Shown: positions 17,775 through 27,883 of the stretch, in pieces
Layout: each line of letters begins with the position of its first letter
Numbering within the stretch: the first letter of the stretch is position 1
Origin: Lachnospiraceae bacterium
Lineage (GTDB): Bacteria; Bacillota; Clostridia; Lachnospirales; Lachnospiraceae
NCBI GenBank assembly: GCA_024688505.1
Contig: JAILDZ010000090.1
Coordinates: 1 to 41,889, forward strand
DNA length: 41,889 bases
Direction: 5' to 3'
The notes under the pieces: model-generated
Database searches by the model: none
Seen by the model: only the letters and a program-made list of their open reading frames with translations
What the model was told of the DNA's origin: nothing
Program-made: the position numbers and the translations under genes

Positions 17775-19139
17775 ATGATTAACAGAGCGGCGGAAGAAAA
17801 GGCACTGGAAAAGATTTATTCAGAGGCAGGAAACAGCCTTACACTGATCTATGGAAGCAACAGATCGGATAAGGAGTCATTTATCCGTTCTTTTTGTAAG
17901 GATAAGGATGCCTTCTATTACAGAGTCCGAAATGCTTCTCCAAAGGAGCAGCTTTCTCAGCTTAAATCCGAAGTGGAAGATAAATTCGGTATAAAACTGG
18001 GGCTGGAGTGTACTTATGATGACTGCTTCCGTAATTTTAAAAGCAAAACCGGTCAGAAGATCGTGGTGGTGATAGATGAGTTTCAGACCATTGCCAGAAA
18101 GGACGAAGGCTTCTTCCCCACGATGATCAATCTGAAAGAGAAGAAACTATATCCGGGGCCTGTGATGATCATTCTCTGCAATTCTTCCCTTGCCTGGACC
18201 GAAAAGGAAATGGATGACTGTCTTGGATCCGCAGCCCAGAAGATAGATGAGAGGATAAAGCTTTCCGAAGTGTCCTTCCTCGATATAGTGCGTCTTTTCC
18301 CGGATTACACAGTGGAAGAGAGCGTGAAGACCTACGGTATCCTGGGAGGTGTGCCGGAGTATCTTTCTTTATGGAATAAAAAGAAGACCGTTAAAGAGAA
18401 TATCTGCGAGCTCATACTCACTCCCGGAGGGGCTTTATTCAGAGAAGCAGAGGATTTCATAGGATCCGAGCTTCGTGAACTTTCCGTATACGACACCATC
18501 CTTTCATCCATAGCCAGAGGAAATGAAAAGCTGAATGATCTTTTCATAGATACCGGTTATTCCAGGGCGAAGATCAGCGTGTATATGAAGAATCTGGCAG
18601 CTTTTGACGTGATTGAAAAGGTGGTTTCTTTCGAAACAGGCGGCTGGGACAATGCTAAAAAAGGTGTATACCGTATTAAGAACCACTTCGTGAATTTCTG
18701 GTTCAGGTTTATTTATCCCCATTTATCCGCTTTGTATCTTACTACGCCGGAGAAATTCTATGAAGAATATATAGAGAAGGATCTGGATGTATACTTACGG
18801 AGATTCTTTGTGGAAGTGTGCCAGGAATACCTGCTTCTTATGAACCGTGTGGGCAAAGTACCTATCAGGCTGGAGCGTATGGGCACATGGGTCGGAAAAA
18901 CCGGCACCATAGATATCATCGGTGAGGATAACGACAGGAACCATATTGTGGGGATATGCAATTGGGAAAAGCCGAACCTCACTATGGAAGAATATGAAAA
19001 ACTCCTGGAAAATATGGGACTGGCCCGCATCAAAGCAAGGACAGTTTACCTGTTTTCAGCAAAGGGATTTGACCTTAAGATCACATCTTATGCCAAGGAT
19101 AATAAGAATGTGGTGCTTGTGGATATGAAGGAACTTTAA
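17775..19139 (+). CDS. DUF234/ATPase_2-like protein with degraded active sites
   Basis: A 454-residue protein of the archaeal-type ATPase plus DUF234 family. ATG 17775 has GAGG at 17765-17768 and matches the usual family start ('MINRAAEEKALEKIY'). The Walker A position reads 'YGSNRSDKES' (about 26-35), lacking the GK[ST] needed for phosphate binding, while a Walker B 'VVVIDEFQ' (about 97-104) remains. The C-terminal nuclease-like region has 'GTIDIIG' and 'GICNW' where active members usually have E-I-D and a CKW, so the lysine is gone. It probably binds partners or DNA without hydrolysing ATP. topB follows 3 bp later. Confidence 0.75.
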   Translation: MINRAAEEKALEKIYSEAGNSLTLIYGSNRSDKESFIRSFCKDKDAFYYRVRNASPKEQLSQLKSEVEDKFGIKLGLECTYDDCFRNFKSKTGQKIVVVIDEFQTIARKDEGFFPTMINLKEKKLYPGPVMIILCNSSLAWTEKEMDDCLGSAAQKIDERIKLSEVSFLDIVRLFPDYTVEESVKTYGILGGVPEYLSLWNKKKTVKENICELILTPGGALFREAEDFIGSELRELSVYDTILSSIARGNEKLNDLFIDTGYSRAKISVYMKNLAAFDVIEKVVSFETGGWDNAKKGVYRIKNHFVNFWFRFIYPHLSALYLTTPEKFYEEYIEKDLDVYLRRFFVEVCQEYLLLMNRVGKVPIRLERMGTWVGKTGTIDIIGEDNDRNHIVGICNWEKPNLTMEEYEKLLENMGLARIKARTVYLFSAKGFDLKITSYAKDNKNVVLVDMKEL

Positions 19140-19142
19140 AAT

Positions 19143-21173
19143 ATGGGAAAATCCCTTTTTATAGCGGAGAAGCCCAGTGTAGCCAGGCAGTTTGCCGATG
19201 TGCTGCATGAAGGCAACATGAAAAACCGTGACGGATATATTGAGGGGGATAATATCGTGGTGACATGGTGTGTGGGACACCTGGTCAGTATGAGTTATCC
19301 GGAGGTTTACGACGAGAAGTATAAAAAATGGCGCCTGGACACTCTGCCCTTTATTCCGAAAGAATTTAAATATGAAGTCATTAAAAGCGCTGCCAAGCAG
19401 TATAAGGTGGTGTCTTCCCTTCTGAATCGGGAGGATGTGGACAGGATATATGTGTGCACAGACTCCGGACGTGAAGGAGAATATATCTATCGCCTGGTCC
19501 GTCAAATGGCCGGAGTTCATGACAAGGAAGAGCGAAGAGTCTGGATCGATTCCCAAACAGAGGAAGAAATAAAGAGAGGCATAAAGGAAGCAAAAGAACT
19601 TTCTTTTTATGATAATCTGTCGGATTCCGCATATTTAAGGGCGAAAGAAGATTATCTCATGGGAATAAACTTCTCACGGCTTTTGACATTGCTCTACGGC
19701 AGGGAGATGGCCGGCTTTTTAAATGAGAAGTATGTGGTGATCTCCGTGGGCAGGGTCATGACCTGTGTGCTGGGAATGGTGGTCCGAAGAGAACGGGAGA
19801 TCAGGGAATTTGTGAAGACTCCGTTTTTCAGAGTGTTCGGAAACACGAAGATAAAGGAAACCCCATTATCTTTGGAATGGAAAGCAGTATCAGGCTCGGA
19901 ATACTTTGAATCTCCGTTACTGTATAAGGAAAACGGGTTTAAAGAGGAAAAAGACGCTAAGGCACTGATAGATAAGCTTAGCGCCACGGATAAAAAAGCC
20001 ACCATAGTAAAGGTGGAAAAGAAGAAGGAGAAGAAGAATCCTCCCCTTCTTTATAATCTGGCGGAAATACAGAATGACTGTTCAAAGTTCTTTAAGATAA
20101 GTCCGGATGAGACTCTGAAGATCATTCAGGAATTATACGAAAAGAAACTGGTAACATATCCCAGAACAGATGCCAGAGTGTTAAGTACCGCTGTGGCCAA
20201 GGAAATAGACAAGAATATTAAAGGGCTGCTTAATATTCCGGGAGTGTCAAATATCGCAAAACACATTTTGGACAATGGCCTCTATAAGGGGCTTGAAAAG
20301 ACCAGGTATGTGAACGATAAGCAGATCACAGACCATTATGCCATTATCCCCACAGGACAGGGCCTTAGGAACCTGGGTGGGAATGCCCTTAACACAAAAG
20401 TATACGAGCTTATAGTCCGAAGATTCCTTGCCATATTCCTGCCGGCGGCAGAGTATGAAAAAATCTCGCTGGAGGCTGAGATCAATAAGGAGCATTTCTT
20501 CGCCACATCCAAATATCTGAAGGAGCCGGGGTATCAGGCGGCTATGGAGTATTCGTTTAAAAAGGATGCCCCGAAAGAATCCGAGGAAAAGGATGAAAAG
20601 GAAGAAAAAGAAGATAATCTGATACCCAAGGATATAGCGGAATCCTTAAAGAAAGGAGATATACTTGACTTTGATTCCTTTGAGATAAAAGAAGGAGAGA
20701 CATCTCCACCGAAAAGGTATAATTCCGGATCTATAATCCTTGCCATGGAAAATGCCGGTAAGCTCATAGAAGACGAGGAGCTGCGTGAGCAGATCAAGAG
20801 CAGCGGCATAGGCACATCCGCTACTAGAGCAGAAATATTAAATAAGCTTATAAGAAATAAATATCTGAATCTGAATAAAAAGACACAGATCATAACACCT
20901 ACTTTACAGGGAGAAATAATCTACGATATCGTGGGTGCATCTATCCCGTCGTTATTAAATGCAGAGTTAACTGCGAGCTGGGAAAAAGGCCTGAACATGG
21001 TGACAGAGGGCAGCATCACTTCTGACGAATATATGGTGAAGCTTAATAACTTTATCATACAAAAGACCGACAAGGTGATGAAGTCCGGCAGAAACACCTC
21101 GGGATTAAAGGCTATGTTCATACGGGATGCAGGTTTTTATAAGGATAATAAAAAGCAGGAGAAGAAAAAGTAA
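19143..21173 (+). CDS. topB: DNA topoisomerase III (type IA)
   Basis: A 676-residue enzyme that passes single strands and resolves recombination and replication intermediates. The N-terminal Toprim domain has 'IAEKPSVARQF' (about 7-17) and the acidic 'DSGREGEYI' (about 107). The active-site tyrosine is in 'VTYPRTDARVL' (about 338). A Lys/Glu-rich insert lies near 480-500. There is no C-terminal zinc-finger region. It is sandwiched between the DUF234-like gene (3 bp) and the beta-helix gene (TAATG overlap). Confidence 0.94.
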   Translation: MGKSLFIAEKPSVARQFADVLHEGNMKNRDGYIEGDNIVVTWCVGHLVSMSYPEVYDEKYKKWRLDTLPFIPKEFKYEVIKSAAKQYKVVSSLLNREDVDRIYVCTDSGREGEYIYRLVRQMAGVHDKEERRVWIDSQTEEEIKRGIKEAKELSFYDNLSDSAYLRAKEDYLMGINFSRLLTLLYGREMAGFLNEKYVVISVGRVMTCVLGMVVRREREIREFVKTPFFRVFGNTKIKETPLSLEWKAVSGSEYFESPLLYKENGFKEEKDAKALIDKLSATDKKATIVKVEKKKEKKNPPLLYNLAEIQNDCSKFFKISPDETLKIIQELYEKKLVTYPRTDARVLSTAVAKEIDKNIKGLLNIPGVSNIAKHILDNGLYKGLEKTRYVNDKQITDHYAIIPTGQGLRNLGGNALNTKVYELIVRRFLAIFLPAAEYEKISLEAEINKEHFFATSKYLKEPGYQAAMEYSFKKDAPKESEEKDEKEEKEDNLIPKDIAESLKKGDILDFDSFEIKEGETSPPKRYNSGSIILAMENAGKLIEDEELREQIKSSGIGTSATRAEILNKLIRNKYLNLNKKTQIITPTLQGEIIYDIVGASIPSLLNAELTASWEKGLNMVTEGSITSDEYMVKLNNFIIQKTDKVMKSGRNTSGLKAMFIRDAGFYKDNKKQEKKK

Positions 21174-21844
21174 TGGAGAATTGTAAGATCATCAATATGT
21201 ACAGTCTGGATCAGACCATAGCAAAGGATCTGTTTAAGGATGTGACCTATCCCTGGGAGGTGCTTCCGAAGATAGGAGACTTTATTAAGAAACTGGGGCC
21301 CACTTTGGATCCTGAGATCTATGAAAAAAGGGGAGAAGATATCTGGGTGGCAAAAAGTGCTGTAGTTTTCGATTCGGCATATCTTCACGGACCGCTTATA
21401 ATCGACGAGAACGCTGAGATACGCCAGTGTGCGTTTATCAGAGGAAATGCCATTGTGGGAAAGGACAGCGTAGTGGGTAATTCCACGGAGCTTAAGAATG
21501 TGGTGCTTTTTAACCATGTTCAGGTGCCACATTATAACTATGTGGGAGACTCCGTACTTGGCTATTATTCCCATATGGGTGCAGGTTCCATCACTTCGAA
21601 TGTGAAGTCCGATAAGACTCTTGTGGTGGTAAAAGACAAATATGAAAGAGAAGAAATAGAAACAGGACTTAAGAAATTCGGAGCGATGCTGGGAGATCAT
21701 GTGGAAGTGGGCTGCAATACCGTTTTAAACCCCGGAACAGTGGTCTGCCCGGATACAAACATATACCCGGTATCCTGTGTGCGCGGTGTGATTCCGCCCC
21801 ACAGTGTATATAAGGATAAGAACGAGATCGTAACAAAGGAGTGA
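21173..21844 (+). CDS. Left-handed beta-helix (hexapeptide) protein, sugar-nucleotide enzyme-like
   Basis: A 223-residue protein. After a helical lead (1-55), hexapeptide-like repeats of the left-handed beta helix run through about 60-205 ('SAVVFDSAYLHGPLIID', 'NAIVGKDSVVGNSTELKN'). It resembles the acyltransferase half of bifunctional UDP-GlcNAc pyrophosphorylase/acetyltransferases, and such stand-alone versions are often annotated that way. No nucleotidyltransferase half is present, and the substrate is unknown. The ATG shares its A with the topB stop (TAATG). Confidence 0.75.
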   Translation: MENCKIINMYSLDQTIAKDLFKDVTYPWEVLPKIGDFIKKLGPTLDPEIYEKRGEDIWVAKSAVVFDSAYLHGPLIIDENAEIRQCAFIRGNAIVGKDSVVGNSTELKNVVLFNHVQVPHYNYVGDSVLGYYSHMGAGSITSNVKSDKTLVVVKDKYEREEIETGLKKFGAMLGDHVEVGCNTVLNPGTVVCPDTNIYPVSCVRGVIPPHSVYKDKNEIVTKE

Positions 21845-21849
21845 ATGCC

Positions 21850-23220
21850 ATGAAGTATGATGTGATCATTATCGGAGCCGGCCCCGGAGGTATTTTTTCC
21901 GCATATGAATTAATGGAGAAAAAACCGGAACTGAAAGTGGCTGTGTTTGAAGGCGGTAATCCGCTGGAAAGCCGTAAATGTCCCATAGATGGAGACAAAG
22001 TTAAATCATGTATTAAATGCCCCACATGTTCCATCATGAGCGGCTTCGGAGGAGCGGGCGCTTTTTCCGACGGCAAGTATAATATCACAAATGATTTCGG
22101 TGGCACCCTTCATGAGCATATCGGCAAAGAGAAGGCCATAGAGCTCATGGAATATGTGGATGAGATCAATATGAAAAACGGCGGTGAGGGAACAAAGATG
22201 TATTCCACCGCAGGCACATCCTTAAAGAAGCTTTGTATGCAGAATAAGCTGACTCTGCTGGAAGCTTCCGTGAGACATCTCGGCACCGACATTAACTATG
22301 TGGTGCTGGGAAACATATATGACAAGCTAAAAGACAAGGTGGATTTTCATTTCCATACACCGGTGGAACATGTGGAAAAGACTGCTGACGGATTTAAGGT
22401 GATCTATAAAGACGGCAGTGATGAGTGCAGGGACTGCATCGTATCTGTGGGACGTTCCGGAAGCAAGTGGATGGAGCAGGTATGTAACGAACTCGATATT
22501 CCCACCAAATCAAACCGTGTGGATATCGGAGTTCGAGTAGAGCTTCCCGCTGTGATTTTTTCTCACCTCACGGATGAACTCTATGAAAGCAAGATCGTGT
22601 ATCAGACAGCCAAGTTTGAAGACAGAGTCCGCACGTTCTGCATGAACCCCAGAGGTATAGTGGTTAACGAGAATACCAACGGCATAGTTACCGTAAACGG
22701 ACACTCCTTTGAAGACCCGGCCAAGGGAACTGACAATACGAATTTTGCTCTTCTTGTGGCAAAGCATTTTTCCGAGCCCTTTAGAGACAGTAACGGATAT
22801 GGTGAATCTATAGCACGCCTTTCAAATATGCTGGGCGGAGGCGTGATCGTTCAAAGATTCGGAGATCTTGAGAGAGGAAGACGAAGCAATGCTAAACGAA
22901 TTGCCGAGAACCTGGTGCGTCCGACACTGAATGCCACTCCGGGTGATCTTTCACTTGTGCTCCCAAAGAGGATCATGGACGGTATCATTGAGATGATCTA
23001 TGCACTGGATAAGATCGCTCCCGGTACAGCAAACGATGATACTCTGCTCTACGGCGTGGAAGTGAAGTTCTATAACATGGAAGTGGAGATAGATGAGAAT
23101 CTGGAGACCTGCCATAAGGGACTCTATGTTATCGGAGACGGCTCCGGCGTGACTCATTCCCTTTCACACGCTTCTGCCAGCGGAGTTCATGTGGCCAGAA
23201 AGATAGCATCGGGGAACTGA
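21850..23220 (+). CDS. FAD-dependent oxidoreductase of unknown substrate
   Basis: A 456-residue flavoprotein with an N-terminal dinucleotide fold ('IIIGAGPGGIFSAYEL') and a C-terminal 'GLYVIGDGSGVTHSLSHA' closing the FAD site. Cysteines in 'KCPIDGDKVKSCIKCPTC' near residue 45 may form a metal or redox centre typical of this uncharacterised dehydrogenase group. ATG 21850 was taken because AAAGGAG at 21835-21841 is 8 bp upstream; a GTG at 21841 lies within that site. It probably ends the topB transcription unit, since a strong promoter follows. Confidence 0.82.
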   Translation: MKYDVIIIGAGPGGIFSAYELMEKKPELKVAVFEGGNPLESRKCPIDGDKVKSCIKCPTCSIMSGFGGAGAFSDGKYNITNDFGGTLHEHIGKEKAIELMEYVDEINMKNGGEGTKMYSTAGTSLKKLCMQNKLTLLEASVRHLGTDINYVVLGNIYDKLKDKVDFHFHTPVEHVEKTADGFKVIYKDGSDECRDCIVSVGRSGSKWMEQVCNELDIPTKSNRVDIGVRVELPAVIFSHLTDELYESKIVYQTAKFEDRVRTFCMNPRGIVVNENTNGIVTVNGHSFEDPAKGTDNTNFALLVAKHFSEPFRDSNGYGESIARLSNMLGGGVIVQRFGDLERGRRSNAKRIAENLVRPTLNATPGDLSLVLPKRIMDGIIEMIYALDKIAPGTANDDTLLYGVEVKFYNMEVEIDENLETCHKGLYVIGDGSGVTHSLSHASASGVHVARKIASGN

Positions 23221-23226
23221 TATAAA

Positions 23227-23275
23227 TAGCACTTTCTATGTAAAATCAAGGTTGACAAGAGTAAGTAAAGTGCTA
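23227..23275. repeat. Nine-base inverted repeat around the ilvN promoter
   Basis: TAGCACTTT (23227-23235) and AAAGTGCTA (23267-23275) are perfect inverted copies, 40 bp apart start to start, that is about four helical turns. They bracket the -35 box and the right copy enters the -10 box. This is arranged like a two-site operator. A second, shorter dyad TAGAA-TAG-TTCTA lies at 23274-23286 over the likely transcript start. Confidence 0.55.
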
Positions 23276-23279
23276 GAAT
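23252..23279 (+). promoter_or_regulatory. Promoter of ilvN-ilvC
   Basis: Perfect TTGACA (23252-23257), 16 bp spacer, and TAGAAT (23274-23279) preceded by TGC (extended -10). Transcription should begin near 23286, leaving a leader of about 46 nt, too short for a T-box riboswitch. Confidence 0.75.
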
Positions 23280-23331
23280 AGTTCTAACGTTCAATTTCGT
23301 ACATTAAAGCAGAAAAGTAAGGAATATAATA

Positions 23332-23844
23332 ATGAGAAAACAGGTATTATCCATTTTGGTTGAGAATACCTCAGGTGTGCTTTCACATGTTTCCGGTCTT
23401 TTTTCCCGAAGAGGGTATAATATAGACAGTTTCTCCGCCGGAGTGACCACTGACCCCAGGTATACCCGGATGACAATAGTGACATCCGGTGATGAGCAGA
23501 TCCTGGAACAGATAGAAAAACAGGTGGCCAAGCTGGAGGACGTGGTAGACATTAAAATACTGGAGCCCGAGGCTTCCGTCAGAAGAGAGCTTATGCTGGT
23601 CAAAGTGAAAAAGGCGCTGCCGGCTGAGCAGAAATCTCCCTATTCACTGGCAGAACTCACCAATAATTTCCATGGTAAATCCGTGGATGAGACACCGGAT
23701 TCGGTACTTATCGAGGTGACGGGAAACACTGACAAGCTGGATTCGTTTCTTGAAAATCTCCAAATAGATTATGAGATACTGGAACTAGCCAGAACGGGAC
23801 TCACAGCTTTATCCCGCGGCGCGGATGATGTGGTATTTTTATAG
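23332..23844 (+). CDS. ilvN: Acetolactate synthase small (regulatory) subunit
   Basis: A 170-residue regulatory subunit of the first common enzyme of valine/leucine/isoleucine synthesis. The N-terminal ACT domain ('LSILVENTSGVLSHVSGLF', residues 6-24, then 'RRGYNIDSF') binds valine for feedback inhibition; the C-terminal half matches the usual ALS small-subunit domain ('LELARTGLTALSRG'). AAGGAA at 23319-23324 supports ATG 23332. The catalytic subunit ilvB is not adjacent or elsewhere in the window, so it must be encoded elsewhere. Confidence 0.95.
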   Translation: MRKQVLSILVENTSGVLSHVSGLFSRRGYNIDSFSAGVTTDPRYTRMTIVTSGDEQILEQIEKQVAKLEDVVDIKILEPEASVRRELMLVKVKKALPAEQKSPYSLAELTNNFHGKSVDETPDSVLIEVTGNTDKLDSFLENLQIDYEILELARTGLTALSRGADDVVFL

Positions 23845-23863
23845 AAGAAACGCATCACATTAA

Positions 23864-24955
<1,092 letters not shown>

Positions 24956-24991
24956 AGAAATACTGATTATATCAGCATAGTAGAGTACATT

Positions 24992-25021
24992 AAAAGAGCT
25001 GTTAGAAATAACAGCTCTTTT
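24992..25021 (+). terminator. Terminator between ilvC and leuC
   Basis: AAAAGAGCTGTTA (24992-25004), GAAA loop, TAACAGCTCTTTT (25009-25021): a perfect 13-bp stem with its U-tract within the 3' arm. leuC starts only 24 bp later with no promoter in between, so leuCD are probably reached by read-through or depend on partial termination. Confidence 0.8.
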
Positions 25022-25044
25022 ATAAAATAGGAGGAGAACGATCC

Positions 25045-26304
25045 ATGGGAATGACAATGACCCAAAAAATATTGGCAGCACATGCGGGACTGGAAAGCGT
25101 CACTGCCGGCCAGCTCATAGAAGCAGATCTGGATCTGGTGCTGGGAAACGATATCACATCCCCGGTAGCCATTCATGAAATAGAAAAGATGAAGAAAGAG
25201 GGCGTGTTCCATAAGGATAAGATCGCTCTGGTAATGGATCACTTTGTCCCCAATAAGGACATCAAGTCTGCAGAGCACTGCAAATGTGTGCGGGAATTCG
25301 CGGCAAAAAATGAGATCACTAATTTCTTTGATGTGGGAGAAATGGGTATAGAGCATGCTCTTCTTCCGGAAAAAGGACTTACGGTGGCAGGAGATGTGGT
25401 AATCGGAGCTGATTCCCATACCTGTACATACGGAGCTCTCGGTGCATTTTCCACAGGCGTGGGCAGCACGGATATGGCTGCGGGAATGGCTACGGGAAAA
25501 GCATGGTTTAAGGTGCCCTCAGCCATAAAGTTTAATATCACGGGAAAGCCGGCAGAGCATATCAGCGGAAAGGACGTGATACTCCATATCATTGGAATGA
25601 TAGGCGTGGACGGAGCGCTGTATCAGTCCATGGAATTCACGGGAGACGGTATCAAATATCTCTCCATGGATGACAGATTCACCATAGCAAATATGGCCAT
25701 TGAGGCCGGCGGAAAGAACGGCATTTTCCCTGTGGATGAGCAGACAGAAGAGTATATGAAGGCTCATTCAAAGAGACCTTATAAGAAATATGAGGCAGAT
25801 CCCGATGCGAAGTACACTGCTGAATACACTATAGATCTGTCCAAACTCCGTCCTGTGGTGGCATTCCCCCATCTGCCTTCAAACACGAAGACCATAGATG
25901 AGGCTAAAGGAGTAAAGATAGACCAGGTGGTGATCGGTTCCTGTACAAACGGACGTATCTCCGATATCAGGATCGCTGCAGAGATCCTTAAGGGAAAGAA
26001 AGTGAAGAAAGGCATCAGAGTCATCATCATTCCCGCCACTCAGGAAGTGTATCTGGAAGCCATGGAGAAAGGCTATTTACGGACCTTTATAGAGGCAGGG
26101 GCAGTGGTGAGCACACCTACATGCGGCCCGTGCCTGGGAGGATATATGGGAATCCTGGCAGAGGGAGAGAGATGTATATCCACCACTAACAGAAACTTTG
26201 TGGGCAGAATGGGACATACGGAATCTGAAGTATACCTTTGCAGTCCGGCTGTGGCTGCTGCCAGCGCCATCACCGGAGAGATCACAGATCCCGCATCAGT
26301 ATAG
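25045..26304 (+). CDS. leuC: 3-isopropylmalate dehydratase large subunit
   Basis: A 419-residue aconitase-family subunit that isomerises 2- to 3-isopropylmalate in leucine synthesis. Cluster-binding cysteines are in 'GSCTNGR' (about 298) and 'CGPCLGG' (about 360). The length and sequence style match the shorter archaeal/clostridial two-subunit type. Start ATG 25045 follows GGAGGAGAACGATCC. leuD follows after 13 bp. leuA and leuB are not in the window. Confidence 0.96.
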   Translation: MGMTMTQKILAAHAGLESVTAGQLIEADLDLVLGNDITSPVAIHEIEKMKKEGVFHKDKIALVMDHFVPNKDIKSAEHCKCVREFAAKNEITNFFDVGEMGIEHALLPEKGLTVAGDVVIGADSHTCTYGALGAFSTGVGSTDMAAGMATGKAWFKVPSAIKFNITGKPAEHISGKDVILHIIGMIGVDGALYQSMEFTGDGIKYLSMDDRFTIANMAIEAGGKNGIFPVDEQTEEYMKAHSKRPYKKYEADPDAKYTAEYTIDLSKLRPVVAFPHLPSNTKTIDEAKGVKIDQVVIGSCTNGRISDIRIAAEILKGKKVKKGIRVIIIPATQEVYLEAMEKGYLRTFIEAGAVVSTPTCGPCLGGYMGILAEGERCISTTNRNFVGRMGHTESEVYLCSPAVAAASAITGEITDPASV

Positions 26305-26317
26305 GAGGAATGAGATA

Positions 26318-26809
26318 ATGGAATCAGCAAACGGAAAAGTGTTTTTATACGGCGACAATGTGGATACCGATGTTATCATTCCTGCCAGATATCTGAATTC
26401 ATCCGATCCAAAGGAACTGGCTGTGCATTGTATGGAAGACATAGATAAGGACTTTGTGAAAAACATGAAAGAGGGAGACATTATAGTGGCCCATAAGAAT
26501 TTCGGCTGCGGATCTTCCAGAGAGCATGCACCTCTTGCCATTAAGGCATGCGGTGTGAGCTGTGTGATAGCAGAGACCTTTGCCAGGATTTTCTACAGAA
26601 ACGCCATTAACATCGGGCTCCCCATTATAGAATGCGAGGAGGCCAGCAAAGAGATCAAAGCAGGAGATGAAGTCAGTGTGGATTTTGATTCCGGGGTGAT
26701 CACGGATAAGACCACGGGAAAGACATATAAAGGACAGGCGTTCCCGCCATTTATGCAGAAGCTTATAGATGCAGGCGGACTTGTGAATTACATCAACGAA
26801 TCTATGTAA
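26318..26809 (+). CDS. leuD: 3-isopropylmalate dehydratase small subunit
   Basis: A 163-residue swivel-domain subunit that completes the LeuC active site. '[14 protein letters not shown]' (12-25) and '[12 protein letters not shown]' (about 60-71) are the conserved substrate-binding segments. ATG 26318 sits 7-8 bp after GGAGGA. The last 22 bp overlap, tail to tail, the gene on the opposite strand; no terminator hairpin is visible for either. Confidence 0.96.
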   Translation: MESANGKVFLYGDNVDTDVIIPARYLNSSDPKELAVHCMEDIDKDFVKNMKEGDIIVAHKNFGCGSSREHAPLAIKACGVSCVIAETFARIFYRNAINIGLPIIECEEASKEIKAGDEVSVDFDSGVITDKTTGKTYKGQAFPPFMQKLIDAGGLVNYINESM

Positions 26810-27609
26810 TCCATGTATTTTTTTGGAAGGTGAACTGAGGTATAGGTTTCGGCATATTCCTTCGGAGAATATTCAACTACATAATTCATGATGAAATCCT
26901 TTACAAGGCCGTGGTCTCTTGCATAGTCCACGGCTTTGTTATAGGCTACGGCAGCCTTGGAATCGGTGGAATATCTGCCTATCAGAAAATCACCGTTTAG
27001 GTGGATCTTTGCCTGATAGCTGATCCTGCCGTTTTTTTCAATACGGGTGACACCGTGATATTTGTTTACCACGATCACATTCTGATAGCGAAAATCTGTG
27101 GGATCACCATTTGCAAAGGTATAGTCTTTACCGGCCACGGCAAAGCTCTTTATACCGAAGCGGGAGAGGATGCTGTACTGCATGCCATAGTCATTAACAT
27201 AGAGATGACCCTGCCGCATAAGGATGCGGTGGCTGGAATAATAGAACAGGTCGTCGTTATCGAATTTAAGCTCACGGCCGTCCTTCATGAAATATGAGAA
27301 ATAGCCGGTGCGAAGATATATGGGAGTTTTGATATATATCCTGTTATCGCGGTGATTCAGGATGGTGACTGCCTTATCCATGGGAAGGAATCTGATCTTA
27401 CGGGAGTAATTATCCAGGGTGATGGACGGAGTGTGATAGAGTTTGTCCGCTTCTTTATAGCATTTATGAGCATCGCGCTCTGTATCAAAAGAGCCCAGGC
27501 TCACATGGGTACCCATAAAGTGGATACTGCTCCTGTAATATACAGTGCCGTTTTTCTTTTTTGCTTCATAAACACCTGCTAACATATATAAAATCATATC
27601 ACATATCAC
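26788..27609 (-). CDS. Double AP2-domain protein with a degenerate HNH core
   Basis: A 273-residue protein (from GTG 27609; ATG 27597 and ATG 27585 are alternative starts, none with a good ribosome site). Residues 11-58 form one AP2-like DNA-binding domain ('[18 protein letters not shown]', '[13 protein letters not shown]') and residues 184-236 a second ('[19 protein letters not shown]', '[16 protein letters not shown]'). Just before the second lies '[17 protein letters not shown]', which resembles the HxNGDxxDNRxxNL core of HNH homing endonucleases but lacks the catalytic His and the Asn of DNR. This looks like a homing-endonuclease descendant kept as a DNA-binding protein. It diverges from thrC across a structured 275-bp gap. 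Confidence 0.7.
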   Translation of the reverse strand: MICDMILYMLAGVYEAKKKNGTVYYRSSIHFMGTHVSLGSFDTERDAHKCYKEADKLYHTPSITLDNYSRKIRFLPMDKAVTILNHRDNRIYIKTPIYLRTGYFSYFMKDGRELKFDNDDLFYYSSHRILMRQGHLYVNDYGMQYSILSRFGIKSFAVAGKDYTFANGDPTDFRYQNVIVVNKYHGVTRIEKNGRISYQAKIHLNGDFLIGRYSTDSKAAVAYNKAVDYARDHGLVKDFIMNYVVEYSPKEYAETYTSVHLPKKYMDYIDSLM

Positions 27610-27694
27610 GTGGTTATGGTATAATTCTGTACTGTACGTAAGTCCTGCAGTATATACATGTGTTATCTGCAGGCATTACGCCCCAGGATTATAC

Positions 27695-27845
27695 GGATAT
27701 CAGTTTGCAGTTTCCATATATGCTTTCCAGGCACGCTCTCGCTATGACTCCGGCGTAGCGGATACTAAGCTCATGCTACGCATTCGCTAAGTACCAACGC
27801 CTACGTAATGCCTGAAAATCATATATGGCAACTACAACGATATCC
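27695..27845. repeat. 151-bp palindromic element with long imperfect terminal inverted repeats
   Basis: The left end GGATATC(A)GTTTG... CCATATATG (27695-27722) matches the inverse of the right end CATATATGG...GATATCC (27820-27845). The match continues inward through TTCCAGGCA (27725-27733) and TGCCTGAAA (27809-27817), giving imperfect arms of about 38 bp. The middle also folds: GCGTAGC (27753-27759) with GCTACGC (27775-27781). A further copy of the arm core, CAGGCATTACG (27670-27680), lies outside, inverse of CGTAATGCCTG (27804-27814). No target-site duplication is obvious. It could be a miniature mobile element, a structured RNA, or operators for the neighbouring AP2 protein. Confidence 0.65.
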
Positions 27846-27883
27846 TTAAATAACAATAATCTATAGTCAGGAAAGGACAAGAC

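Noticed and set aside
27695-27845. Insertion sequence
   Set aside because: No transposase reading frame fits within the element and no target-site duplication is seen; kept only as a palindromic repeat.
27610-27883. T-box riboswitch before thrC, ilvN or leuC
   Set aside because: No AGGGTGGTACCGCG-type T-box core or specifier stem is visible, and the ilvN leader is too short.
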